Shown one piece after another: positions 1 through 6,928 of a DNA stretch of 14,551 nucleotides (positions within the stretch are counted from its first letter, which is position 1; the number at the start of each line of letters is the position of its first letter). The position numbers were made by a program, and so were the translations under genes. The DNA comes from Bacteroidaceae bacterium (lineage in GTDB: Bacteria; Bacteroidota; Bacteroidia; Bacteroidales; CHK158-818). Where the stretch lies: assembly GCA_017467745.1 (NCBI GenBank), contig JAFUKV010000295.1:1-14551 (forward strand). The letters run 5' to 3'. The notes below the pieces were generated by a model that saw nothing but the letters and a program-made list of their open reading frames with translations, made no database searches and was not told the origin of the DNA.

Positions 1-17
1 ACTCTAAACTCTCTCAA

Positions 18-1922
18 TCACCAAATCTTTATCCTATCCTCCGGTCTCACGTACCACCTGTCTCCTTCTTTCACTTCCGGGAAAGCCTCGTACCAACTAT
101 CGCAATGCGCGCAACTCACGTTCATCCGCAACGGCATGAACAAATGCTCATTCGAAACATACATTTCGACGAACTCCTCCGGGTCAGCATAACCCATCGA
201 CCACGCGTAACCGAAGAAAAAACGTTGCGCCGCCGTGAATCCATCCATGTCCCGTAACTCCTTCCCGTCCGTCAACCGCTTCATCACTGCGTAAGCCACC
301 GACAATCCTCCGAAATCCGAGATCGTCTCTCGCAATACCCGCTCCCCATCCACCGGGTAACCCGCCTCGCCGAACGTCAGCGTTGATAAATAATCGCTTA
401 ACCGCCCTGTACGCTCCTCGAACCGCCTCGCATCCCCTGCCGTCCACCAGTCTCGCAAGTCACCTTCCGCGCCATAATACCGCCCATTGCTATCGAACCC
501 GTGCATCACCTCATGCGCCATGATCACCCCGAGGTAACCACACACGAACCCCGTGTCACCCAAGTTAGGAAGCACCCCCGGTACAAACATTCGCGACTGT
601 ATATTAAAACTGTTCAACGGAGGTGTATAACCGGCACCCAACCACCACAAATCATAATTTTCCCACATCTCCGCCGTGTACATCGGTTTACCTATCCGGA
701 CACTCACCTCCGCGCGCCTGTCCGCGCGCACAGCTGCTAAACAAGCGGCCGCAGACGACCAAGCCACCGTAGCGCCACGAGTCACCACCTGATGACAACT
801 CAAGTAAACCTCCATAGCATCCAACTTCCGCAAAGCCTCCTCCCGCGTAGACACGTCGCGTATCCAACTCGCTCCTTCGATTCGTCGCCGTACTTCGGCC
901 AACGTCTCCCGGGCAAGCCGCTCGTAAAATGCCGAGAAACCCGGCGTCACCAACCGGTCGTACAACCCCACCGACACCTCCCGCGTATGGCATGCCATCA
1001 CCACGTCCCGCAGCATCGTCCTTACCGAACGTCCGCTATCAATCAACCTATCGCAATTGTTCATAATCCACTCCCCCTCCGCGGACACACGATTAGGCAA
1101 CACGCACAAATTCCTGTGCACCAATCTCCACATCAAATAATCACGCAACGACTCCACCGACACCTCATCGAAAACGTATGTCAACCCGAAAGCTTGCCAC
1201 AAGTTATCCGCCATCATATTACCTGACATCCCCAGCCCCTCCATGTATGCGAGCCACATCTTCCCGTCCTCTATCTCACGATTCCACTCGCTGATCAGAC
1301 TCTCTATCTCAACCGCGTTACGCGCCACCCTCACGGCACGTTCTTTCTCAACATCCATCGCTTTCAGTACACGTGTAATCTCCTCCGCGTACCTCTTCGG
1401 GTAAAACACCCCTCTCGTAGATGCTTTCATGAACAAATAGTAAGCTCCCAACTTATTCATGCCCATGGTATAACTGTCGTCCCACAGCGTGAGATACCCT
1501 TCACGCCCCATTTGCGCAGCCACACGCACCAACTCCTCTCGCGAAGTGCCAGCCCTCTCCAATTCATCCAACATCCCAGCTATCTCCACCAACGAGGCCT
1601 CCTGCCCGGCTGCGTCAGTCATCGCCGCGTACTCCCGGCCTATCCGCTCGTCCGTCTCCCGTAAATTGTCCACCACCGCCAACGTCTCTTCGTCAAAACT
1701 TCTCCACGACAAGCAATCAATGTTCCACTCCTGAGTTACCTCCCACCAGTTTCCCACCGCATACCGGTAGAAATCGTCCCCCGGACGCACCGTCCGGTCC
1801 ATCACGCTCGCGTTCCACACGCTCTTGACCGGCTCTGGCTCCAACGCCTCCTTATCATCACTACAACCCGCAAAGACCAACCCACAGACCAACGCAAACA
1901 ATTGAAAACGAAATCTTACCAT
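18..1922 (-). CDS. M13 (neprilysin-like) zinc metallopeptidase, lipoprotein
   Basis: A probable zinc endopeptidase of family M13 (neprilysin/PepO) that cleaves peptides outside the cytoplasm. I chose the ATG at 1922 over a TTG ten codons upstream because it begins a lipoprotein signal: a basic and hydrophobic stretch, then a lipobox ending in Ala-Gly-Cys at about residue 19, followed by acidic SDD. The mature start has the M13 N-terminal pattern (PGDDFYRYAVGNW). Zinc ligands are present: HEVMH at about residues 470-474 and the third ligand in ETISD at about 532, the usual M13 spacing. An N-S-F motif replaces the usual N-A-F/Y, and a His and Arg six residues apart (HLFMPLR) match the substrate-binding pair. 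It ends in KIW, typical of bacterial members, so the C-terminus is complete. At 634 residues it is slightly short. Its G+C is clearly higher than its neighbours'. Family call is firm; substrate unknown. Confidence 0.93.
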   Translation of the reverse strand: MVRFRFQLFALVCGLVFAGCSDDKEALEPEPVKSVWNASVMDRTVRPGDDFYRYAVGNWWEVTQEWNIDCLSWRSFDEETLAVVDNLRETDERIGREYAAMTDAAGQEASLVEIAGMLDELERAGTSREELVRVAAQMGREGYLTLWDDSYTMGMNKLGAYYLFMKASTRGVFYPKRYAEEITRVLKAMDVEKERAVRVARNAVEIESLISEWNREIEDGKMWLAYMEGLGMSGNMMADNLWQAFGLTYVFDEVSVESLRDYLMWRLVHRNLCVLPNRVSAEGEWIMNNCDRLIDSGRSVRTMLRDVVMACHTREVSVGLYDRLVTPGFSAFYERLARETLAEVRRRIEGASWIRDVSTREEALRKLDAMEVYLSCHQVVTRGATVAWSSAAACLAAVRADRRAEVSVRIGKPMYTAEMWENYDLWWLGAGYTPPLNSFNIQSRMFVPGVLPNLGDTGFVCGYLGVIMAHEVMHGFDSNGRYYGAEGDLRDWWTAGDARRFEERTGRLSDYLSTLTFGEAGYPVDGERVLRETISDFGGLSVAYAVMKRLTDGKELRDMDGFTAAQRFFFGYAWSMGYADPEEFVEMYVSNEHLFMPLRMNVSCAHCDSWYEAFPEVKEGDRWYVRPEDRIKIW

Positions 1923-2069
1923 ACTATAATCATTAAATCGTAAATCACACAATCCATTACCAAAAACCTATCTTCGCGTATCAACACCCTGAAAACGAAA
2001 ACGATGAACATCGAACACTACATCCACACCGAGCTCTCCCGCCCGTGCGTAGCAGCTACACGTATTTCA

Positions 2070-2077
2070 CAAATATA
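2070..2077 (-). promoter_or_regulatory. Candidate -7 box for the M13 peptidase gene
   Basis: Read on the minus strand this is TATATTTG, a perfect match to the Bacteroidetes -7 consensus TAnnTTTG. I see no good TTTG -33 element at the right distance, and the implied leader is about 140 nt, so this is a weak call. Confidence 0.3.
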
Positions 2078-2262
2078 CGCAAAGTCTCAGGAAAAGGTGA
2101 ATAAGAAGAACGGAAATTGTCGGATTTGTAATTCCGTATTATTGTAAGAACTATAATTCAAAATATTCTGGAAACTTTTTGGAAAATATAACTACCTCTA
2201 TACTTTACATTTAATTTATAATTATTCATATTCAATTGAACAGTAATATGAAAAAGGATTAT

Positions 2263-2270
2263 TATTTTTG
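2263..2270 (+). promoter_or_regulatory. Candidate -7 box for the bactofilin gene
   Basis: TATTTTTG fits TAnnTTTG and would start a transcript near 2277, about 20 nt before the bactofilin ATG. The nearest TTG (2236-2238) is 24 nt upstream, a little farther than the usual 19-21, so the -33 element is poor. Confidence 0.4.
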
Positions 2271-2296
2271 CGCTATTATACGAAAAGTGCAAAACC

Positions 2297-2647
2297 ATGG
2301 CAAAAAACAATCAGGCAACAGGCCTAACTCACAATGCGTTAGAGATAGAAACCGTTATTATGGGCAATATAATGGCTCCCAAAGATTTGCGTATTGACGG
2401 AAATGTACAAGGAAATATAGAATGTTCGGGAAAAGTGGTTCTCGGACAAACCGGCTTAATATCGGGAAATATACAATGCGCTACTGCCGAAATTTCAGGA
2501 AAAGTTATCGGAAATATATGCGCGCAACAATCTCTCATATTAAAAAGCAGTTCCACATTTGAAGGTGACATAGATACGGCTTCATTGATAATAGAACCCG
2601 GAGCTACATTAAACGGACAATGCAGGATGAACAAGAATAATCAATAA
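2297..2647 (+). CDS. Bactofilin family cytoskeletal protein
   Basis: A small bactofilin (DUF583/PF04519). These proteins polymerise without nucleotide into filaments made of a right-handed beta-helix and usually scaffold cell-wall enzymes at the membrane. The 116-residue protein has a short polar N-terminal tail (about residues 1-15), then a run of short, glycine-spaced beta repeats (DGNVQGNIECSG, GLISGNIQC, GKVIGNIC, FEGDIDTAS, GATLNGQC) to about residue 112, and a short basic-polar tail. This is the expected size and pattern. The ATG at 2297 lies about 27 nt after a -7-like box. It stands alone on its strand and ends just before a strong hairpin. The nearest wall enzyme is the convergent LysM transglycosylase; a functional link is only inference. 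Family call is confident; the process it serves is unknown. Confidence 0.92.
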   Translation: MAKNNQATGLTHNALEIETVIMGNIMAPKDLRIDGNVQGNIECSGKVVLGQTGLISGNIQCATAEISGKVIGNICAQQSLILKSSSTFEGDIDTASLIIEPGATLNGQCRMNKNNQ

Positions 2648-2670
2648 AGGTAGTTTATATAACATAAGCA

Positions 2671-2709
2671 CAAAGGGGAATAGTGCTATACAAGAACTAT
2701 TCCCCTTTG
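2671..2709. terminator. Bidirectional hairpin terminator between convergent genes
   Basis: A 14-bp perfect stem (2671-2684 with 2696-2709) around an 11-nt loop, containing four consecutive G-C pairs (GGGG/CCCC). It lies 23 nt after the bactofilin stop and 17 nt after the stop of the minus-strand small gene, so it can end both transcripts. The flanks are only weakly T-rich, but the AAA/TTT base of the stem gives a short U run on either strand. Confidence 0.8.
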
Positions 2710-2726
2710 CATTTCACCGCACATCT

Positions 2727-2906
2727 TTATTGAGCGACTTCCCAATAACAACGTTTCGGAGAAACAATCGCACCGCTTTCTTTTAATATTTTCATTGCTT
2801 TTTCTACATCTTTTTTCTCCATGCCTGTCAATTCCACGATTTTCGAAACATTTACCGGCGTACCGGCTTCTTTAATAGCCGCTAAGACTTTTTCCTTATT
2901 ATCCAT
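2727..2906 (-). CDS. Small winged-helix-like protein, last gene of the par operon
   Basis: A 59-residue protein starting MDNKEKVLAAIKEAG and ending in KRCYWEVAQ. The pattern is helix (residues 1-14), a turn with PVNVSKIVELTG (17-28), a second helix with EKKDVEKAMKILKESG (30-45), and a beta wing with IVSPKRCYW. This resembles small winged-helix/MarR-like transcriptional regulators of about 60 residues; I recall similar proteins with a conserved SPKRCYY-type ending in Bacteroidales and archaea, but cannot check. Its ATG is 12 nt after the transglycosylase stop, so it is the last gene of the five-gene operon, just before the shared terminator. It has no membrane or export signal. Whether it binds DNA is unproven: such domains can also mediate protein contacts. 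Real gene: likely, from operon position and coherent domain; role unknown. Confidence 0.8.
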   Translation of the reverse strand: MDNKEKVLAAIKEAGTPVNVSKIVELTGMEKKDVEKAMKILKESGAIVSPKRCYWEVAQ

Positions 2907-2918
2907 ATTTTTTCTTTT

Positions 2919-4277
2919 CTATGTATATATTATCAATGTCTTACCTGTTCGTATTTTATTGTTTTTCAAATTATTCCATTCTTTCAAATCTTTTACGGAC
3001 ACTCGGTGCTTGCGTGCGATAGTAGATAATGTATCGCCATTTTTTATTTTATAATGAATGGCAGTTCCAATGCCCACCTTTCCCTTTGCCAATGCAGGTC
3101 CCGCAATAGACCGTCGCTGCAATGAATCGGCTTTATACGCCACAATAGAGTCCTGCTCTTCTATAAAAGCATAGATATATTGCGACGGCAAACAAAGCGA
3201 CCGTGATTTCGTACTGTCGCCCGGTATAATATCCCGACGATAATGCGGATTTAAATCGCGTATCTGCTCGATAGGAACTTTCAATACCTCCGATATTTGT
3301 ATCATGTGATAAGGTCGGTTTATTTCGACAGTATCGATAGAAGTAGAAAAATCCGTCTGCACAGGACAAATATTATGCTCATTATAGTAAGACATCACAT
3401 AATTGGCAGCAATAAATAAGGGGACATAACTACGTGTTTCACGAGGAAGATAATAGTATATTTCCCAATAATCCCGTTTTCCTCCCGCGCGACGAATAGC
3501 CTTATTCACCGTTCCGGGACCGCAATTATATGCGGCAATCACCAAATTCCAGTCTTGGTATATTTCATACAATTCTTTCAAATAGCGGGCAGCCGCAGCA
3601 CTCGATTTATACGGATCACGACGCTCATCTACCAAACTATTCACCTCTAATCCCATAATTTTGGCTGTTGGCAACATAAATTGCCACAAGCCTGCCGCTC
3701 CTGCCCGAGAGGTAGCTTTCGGATTTAAAGCAGATTCTATAATTGGCAGGTATTTCAGTTCTAAGGGTAACCCGTTCTTTTCCAGTTCTTGTTCAAAAAT
3801 CGGGAAATAATACACACCCAATCCGAGCATGTACTCTACCAACTCACGACGACGCCCTGTATACAAATCTATAAATTGACGTACTACGCTATTATAAGGC
3901 ATTTCTATATAAGCAGGCAACATTTCCAACCGTTTACGATAAACAGAATCGGGATAAACCGTATTATCCATACGGCTTACACACGAAGCATCCTTATGAG
4001 TATGAGCCTGAACAAACCAATCTGTCAATAAACTATCTACATCGTTTTCAAGACTCTCGGGTAACATAATAGCATCATCATAGATAGAATCGGCCGCTGC
4101 CGAATGTTTCATCGGTCTTTGGCGCCATTGAACATCTTTACCGGCTAAACGAACCGAGTCGGGCATCAAATGAATAAATATAGTATCCGCGCCAAACGGG
4201 TTTACAACACCTTGCCCATACAACGGCACATTCTCAACCCATAACAACGATAGTAAAAAAATTACAAAAAACCTCAT
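2919..4277 (-). CDS. MltD-type lytic murein transglycosylase with LysM domain
   Basis: A periplasmic peptidoglycan-cleaving enzyme that cuts the MurNAc-GlcNAc bond with formation of 1,6-anhydroMurNAc. The 452-residue protein starts with a signal peptide (residues 1-22, hydrophobic FFVIFLLSLLW). The SLT/GH23 domain covers about 150-300: the catalytic Glu is E181 in PIIESALNP, followed by GAAGLWQFM (193-201), the AAYNCGPG motif (248-255) and the conserved YLPRETRSYV segment. A degenerate LysM-like stretch may lie at about 320-364, and a clear LysM domain (IKNGDTLSTIARKHRVS) at about 407-450 binds glycan. Length and layout fit the Bacteroidetes MltD family. It sits 10 nt downstream of the DUF5683 gene in the par operon. 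The region between SLT domain and LysM contains many Ser/Thr/Asp and is probably a linker. Family call is firm. Confidence 0.94.
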   Translation of the reverse strand: MRFFVIFLLSLLWVENVPLYGQGVVNPFGADTIFIHLMPDSVRLAGKDVQWRQRPMKHSAAADSIYDDAIMLPESLENDVDSLLTDWFVQAHTHKDASCVSRMDNTVYPDSVYRKRLEMLPAYIEMPYNSVVRQFIDLYTGRRRELVEYMLGLGVYYFPIFEQELEKNGLPLELKYLPIIESALNPKATSRAGAAGLWQFMLPTAKIMGLEVNSLVDERRDPYKSSAAAARYLKELYEIYQDWNLVIAAYNCGPGTVNKAIRRAGGKRDYWEIYYYLPRETRSYVPLFIAANYVMSYYNEHNICPVQTDFSTSIDTVEINRPYHMIQISEVLKVPIEQIRDLNPHYRRDIIPGDSTKSRSLCLPSQYIYAFIEEQDSIVAYKADSLQRRSIAGPALAKGKVGIGTAIHYKIKNGDTLSTIARKHRVSVKDLKEWNNLKNNKIRTGKTLIIYT

Positions 4278-4287
4278 AATGTGTGTT

Positions 4288-4953
4288 TTAAAAAGTCAGC
4301 GCACATTGCAACCCAAACATGGAAGGATGCAAACGCGACGGTTCGATAACCGCCGGAGCTACACGCATACTCAAATCCGGAGTGATGGAAAAATTATATA
4401 GTTGCGCGTCGACATAGGCATCGACCATACACAACAGATAAAGGCCAACCATAGAAATTATACATAGATCTCTATTACGCCGGTAATAATCTTTTCGTTT
4501 TTTCAACGAATTTTGAAGCCACTCCATATCTAACGACGCCTCATCCATGTACGACGGCAAAAAATCCATGTAGCTCTTGGTATTGGGATCGTTATCTACC
4601 GCATCTCTATATGCCGTAGAATAATCTTTATAATACCTGTTATTCCACGACAGACCGTAAGTCAACCCCATATATCCACCTACAACAAGCTGCAATTTCC
4701 AATACTTGCGGTTATATATCTGTCCCATTCCCGGAAACAAAGCCGAATACAACACCGCTTTCATCGGATCTGGCGCAAAAACAATAACTTCGGATGCCTC
4801 TTCCGACACAGGTGTAATAAGCAGTGAATCTTTATTCTGCGACAAAGAGTCTTTCAGAAAAACCTCCTTTTCCTGAAAATTATTATTCTGAGCTCGCACC
4901 GTAACCGATAAGAGCATAAAAACCGCAAATATCTGAATAAACTTTTTCAACAA
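4288..4953 (-). CDS. DUF5683 domain protein, exported/membrane, TTG start
   Basis: A 221-residue envelope protein of unknown function. I recognise the DUF5683 pattern found beside parAB in Bacteroidales: DPMKAVLYSALFPGMGQIYNRKYWK near residues 62-87, a following hydrophobic stretch, then a DYS..YRDAVDNDP region and a second hydrophobic segment ICIISMVGLYLLCMVDAYVDAQL-like near 163-186. The N-terminus LKKFIQIFAVFMLLSVTVRAQ is a good signal peptide. No ATG starts it: the minus strand reads TTG TTG AAA AAG, so one of two adjacent TTG codons (4953 or 4950) is the start. The first internal ATG (residue 13) would destroy the signal peptide. It lies 25 nt after parB and 10 nt before the transglycosylase gene. 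The hydrophobic Pro-Gly-Met-Gly-Gln motif resembles TM2-type hairpins. Function unknown. Confidence 0.85.
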   Translation of the reverse strand: MLKKFIQIFAVFMLLSVTVRAQNNNFQEKEVFLKDSLSQNKDSLLITPVSEEASEVIVFAPDPMKAVLYSALFPGMGQIYNRKYWKLQLVVGGYMGLTYGLSWNNRYYKDYSTAYRDAVDNDPNTKSYMDFLPSYMDEASLDMEWLQNSLKKRKDYYRRNRDLCIISMVGLYLLCMVDAYVDAQLYNFSITPDLSMRVAPAVIEPSRLHPSMFGLQCALTF

Positions 4954-4978
4954 AATAGCTGTATATTTTTCGGTTAAA

Positions 4979-5863
4979 TTACGCTTTCAACTTATCTAAA
5001 ATAGCTATTATCCTCTCTAATTCATCCTCGCTTTTAAATGAGATGCTTATTTTTCCTTTTCCCTTATCATTGCAACTCACTTGCACAGGAGTACGAAAAT
5101 ATTCGGATAGATGTTTTTTCAACAAATCGAATGCGGGAGCCGGTTGCTTCGCATTCTTTTTCGGGTTTTTCACCACGTCATCGGTCAAACCGTCGTTCAT
5201 CGACTTAACCATTTCTTCAACCTTGCGCACTGAATAGCCGTGTTCAAGTATCAGTTCATATATTTTCAATTGCAATGCCGGCGGAATACCTATCAATGCT
5301 CGCGCATGACCCATATCTATTTTCTTGTTTTTCAAACCCATCTGCACTTCTGCCGGAAGTTTAAGCAGACGAAGATAATTGGCTATGGTGGCACGTTTCT
5401 TTCCGACCCGATCGCTCAGCTTCTCTTGTGTCAGGCTATATTGCTCTATCAACTTCTGAAAACCTAACGCAATTTCAATAGAGTTAAGGTCTTCCCGTTG
5501 AATATTTTCGATAAGAGCCATTTCGACAACCGTTTCGTCTTCTACGGTACGGATATAGGCCGGAACGGTTGTCAATCCGGCTAATAAAGCCGCTCGGTAA
5601 CGCCGCTCTCCGGCAATAATTTGATAACTATCTTTCCCTACCTGCCGCAAAGAAATGGGTTGTATAATACCGAGTTCGCGAATAGATGCGGCTAACTCGC
5701 CCAGCGCTTCTTCGTCGAACTCTCGGCGAGGCTGGTCTGGATTAGGCGCAATTTTAGATAATTCTATTTCATTTATCGACGACGAACCGCCCGTTTTTAT
5801 ATCATCCATGGTTATCAGGGCATCCAACCCCCTGCCTAACGCATTTCTTTTTATTGTAGCCAT
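4979..5863 (-). CDS. parB: ParB/Spo0J chromosome partitioning protein
   Basis: The centromere-binding CTPase clamp of the ParABS segregation system: it loads at parS sites, spreads on DNA and stimulates ParA. The 294-residue protein has all expected parts: an N-terminal ParA-interacting peptide (NALGRGLDALI, residues 8-17), the ParB/Srx-type CTP-binding domain with PNPDQPRREFD (40-50) and the GERRYRA motif (85-91), ENIQREDLN (119-127), a helix-turn-helix region (LSDRVGKKRATIANYLRLL, about 149-167) and a C-terminal dimerisation segment (about 245-294) after a lysine-rich linker. The ATG at 5863 is separated from the parA stop codon by a single base, indicating translational coupling. It is followed after 25 nt by the DUF5683 gene. 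Typical chromosomal ParB in length and motif order. Confidence 0.97.
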   Translation of the reverse strand: MATIKRNALGRGLDALITMDDIKTGGSSSINEIELSKIAPNPDQPRREFDEEALGELAASIRELGIIQPISLRQVGKDSYQIIAGERRYRAALLAGLTTVPAYIRTVEDETVVEMALIENIQREDLNSIEIALGFQKLIEQYSLTQEKLSDRVGKKRATIANYLRLLKLPAEVQMGLKNKKIDMGHARALIGIPPALQLKIYELILEHGYSVRKVEEMVKSMNDGLTDDVVKNPKKNAKQPAPAFDLLKKHLSEYFRTPVQVSCNDKGKGKISISFKSEDELERIIAILDKLKA

Positions 5864-5864
5864 A

Positions 5865-6632
5865 TTATACCTTATTTTTCTTTATCAACTCTTCGGCCAA
5901 CTGTAAATGATTGAGACTGCCGCGCGATTCGGCATCGTACAACAATACCGGCATTCCGTGACTGGGAGCCTCGCTCAACCGGATATTACGCTGTATAACA
6001 GTAGTAAACACCAAATCATTGAAATATTTTTTCAATTCTTCATATATTTGGTTCGCCAATCGTAACCTTGAATCGTACATTGTAAGCAAAAATCCCTCTA
6101 TTTCGAGTGAAGGATTCAACTTAGACCGCACTATCTTAATCGTATTGAGCAGCTTACTGATTCCTTCAAGAGCAAAATACTCCGCCTGAACGGGTATGAT
6201 AATAGAATCTGCCGCAGTAAGAGAGTTGACTGTAATCAGTCCCAACGATGGAGAACAATCTATGAGAATATAATCGTATTCATTCCGAACCTCGTTCAAT
6301 AAAGACGCCATCACGTGTTCTCGATTTTCAAGGTTAAGCAATTCAAGCTCAGCACCGACCAAATCAATGCGTGAACACACCAAGTCAAGACCTTTCACGC
6401 ATGTGGTCACCAACGCTTCTCGAATGGAAGTACGAGAAATCATACATTCGTATATCGAAGTGGTTACCAAACGTAAGTCTAATCCCAATCCGGATGTAGC
6501 ATTCGCCTGAGGATCCGCATCGACAAGCAAAACTTTTTTACCTAATGAAACCAACGATGCAGCGAGATTAATGGCTGTCGTGGTTTTTCCCACTCCGCCC
6601 TTCTGATTCGCTATGGCAATTATTCTACTCAT
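5865..6632 (-). CDS. parA: ParA/Soj chromosome partitioning ATPase
   Basis: A Walker-type ATPase that dimerises on nucleoid DNA when ATP-bound and moves ParB-parS complexes. The 255-residue protein begins with the ATG at 6632 and shows the deviant Walker A box KGGVGKTT (residues 11-18) with its signature lysine, the A' motif VDADPQANAT (about 37-46), and Walker B-like LIDCSPSLGLITVNSL (about 122-137). The C-terminal part has the usual RLANQIYEELKKYF and IRLSEAPSHG motifs. There is no N-terminal HTH extension, so this is the short chromosomal (Soj) type rather than plasmid type Ia. First gene of the operon parA-parB-DUF5683-mltD-wHTH. Its upstream region, shared with surE, holds tandem repeats and a possible promoter at 6784-6791. 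Confidence 0.97.
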   Translation of the reverse strand: MSRIIAIANQKGGVGKTTTAINLAASLVSLGKKVLLVDADPQANATSGLGLDLRLVTTSIYECMISRTSIREALVTTCVKGLDLVCSRIDLVGAELELLNLENREHVMASLLNEVRNEYDYILIDCSPSLGLITVNSLTAADSIIIPVQAEYFALEGISKLLNTIKIVRSKLNPSLEIEGFLLTMYDSRLRLANQIYEELKKYFNDLVFTTVIQRNIRLSEAPSHGMPVLLYDAESRGSLNHLQLAEELIKKNKV

Positions 6633-6703
6633 AAACTCTTTTTATTTCAGGCAACAAAGTAAAAACAAAACAAGCTATTCCGAGCATTCACCCGTTATTA
6701 TTT

Positions 6704-6741
6704 GCTTTTATTGTTGATAACTCGCTCTTATTGTTGATAAC
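6704..6741. repeat. Two tandem 18-bp repeats with DnaA-box-like cores
   Basis: Two copies of GCTYTTATTGTTGATAAC at 6704-6721 and 6724-6741, differing at one base and spaced exactly 20 bp start to start. On the minus strand each contains TTATCAACA, one base from the DnaA box TTATNCACA. Each core also reads as an imperfect palindrome (TTAT-n5-ATAA). They sit between parA and surE. They could be DnaA-like sites or operator sites for a regulator of parA; the sequence cannot decide. Confidence 0.75.
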
Positions 6742-6783
6742 AAAAGAATACGGCTCTCATTTGATTTTTTTTTACACAACCGA

Positions 6784-6791
6784 CAAAGATA
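6784..6791 (-). promoter_or_regulatory. Candidate -7 box for the parA operon
   Basis: Read on the minus strand this is TATCTTTG, a perfect and common form of the Bacteroidetes -7 element. A transcript from here would start near 6777 and carry a leader of about 145 nt containing both 18-bp repeats. No clear -33 element is seen. A weaker alternative, TTACTTTG at 6655-6662, lies close to the parA start. Confidence 0.35.
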
Positions 6792-6893
6792 ATATTTTTT
6801 GGGTATTTTATTTTTCTCTTTCAACTTATTTAGCAATCAACCGAATACAAACGGGCTACTCTGTCTACGCTTTTTTATTCGGGTTATTTTCAT

Positions 6894-6901
6894 TATATTT
6901 G
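6894..6901 (+). promoter_or_regulatory. Promoter -7 box for surE
   Basis: TATATTTG is a perfect TAnnTTTG element. A T-run at about 6871-6876 lies near the -33 position. Transcription would start near 6908, about 21 nt before the ATG at 6929; this supports that start over upstream in-frame codons. Confidence 0.6.
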
Positions 6902-6928
6902 TATGAAATCCAAAATATAAATAAACGT

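Larger units (their letters stand above)
1923..2296. other. Divergent intergenic region between M13 peptidase and bactofilin genes
   Basis: No gene is supported here. The left part (to about 2060) keeps the high G+C of the peptidase gene; the right part becomes very AT-rich. Candidate promoters for both flanking genes lie inside (listed separately). A short imperfect inverted repeat (TAGC-A-GCTA with outer CGTG/CACG) lies at about 2044-2062, which would be the 5' end of the peptidase transcript. A short reading frame starts at 2011 on the minus strand and overlaps the peptidase start out of frame; nothing supports it as a gene. Confidence 0.5.

Noticed and set aside
1489..1734. Plus-strand open frames inside the M13 peptidase gene (also 501-740, 792-1226)
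   Set aside because: They are antisense shadows caused by the high G+C of the peptidase gene; no domains or start signals.
6731..6928. N-terminal extension of SurE by 66 residues
   Set aside because: It translates the AT-rich promoter region and lies before a good -7 box; SurE proteins start at the LILITNDDG region.
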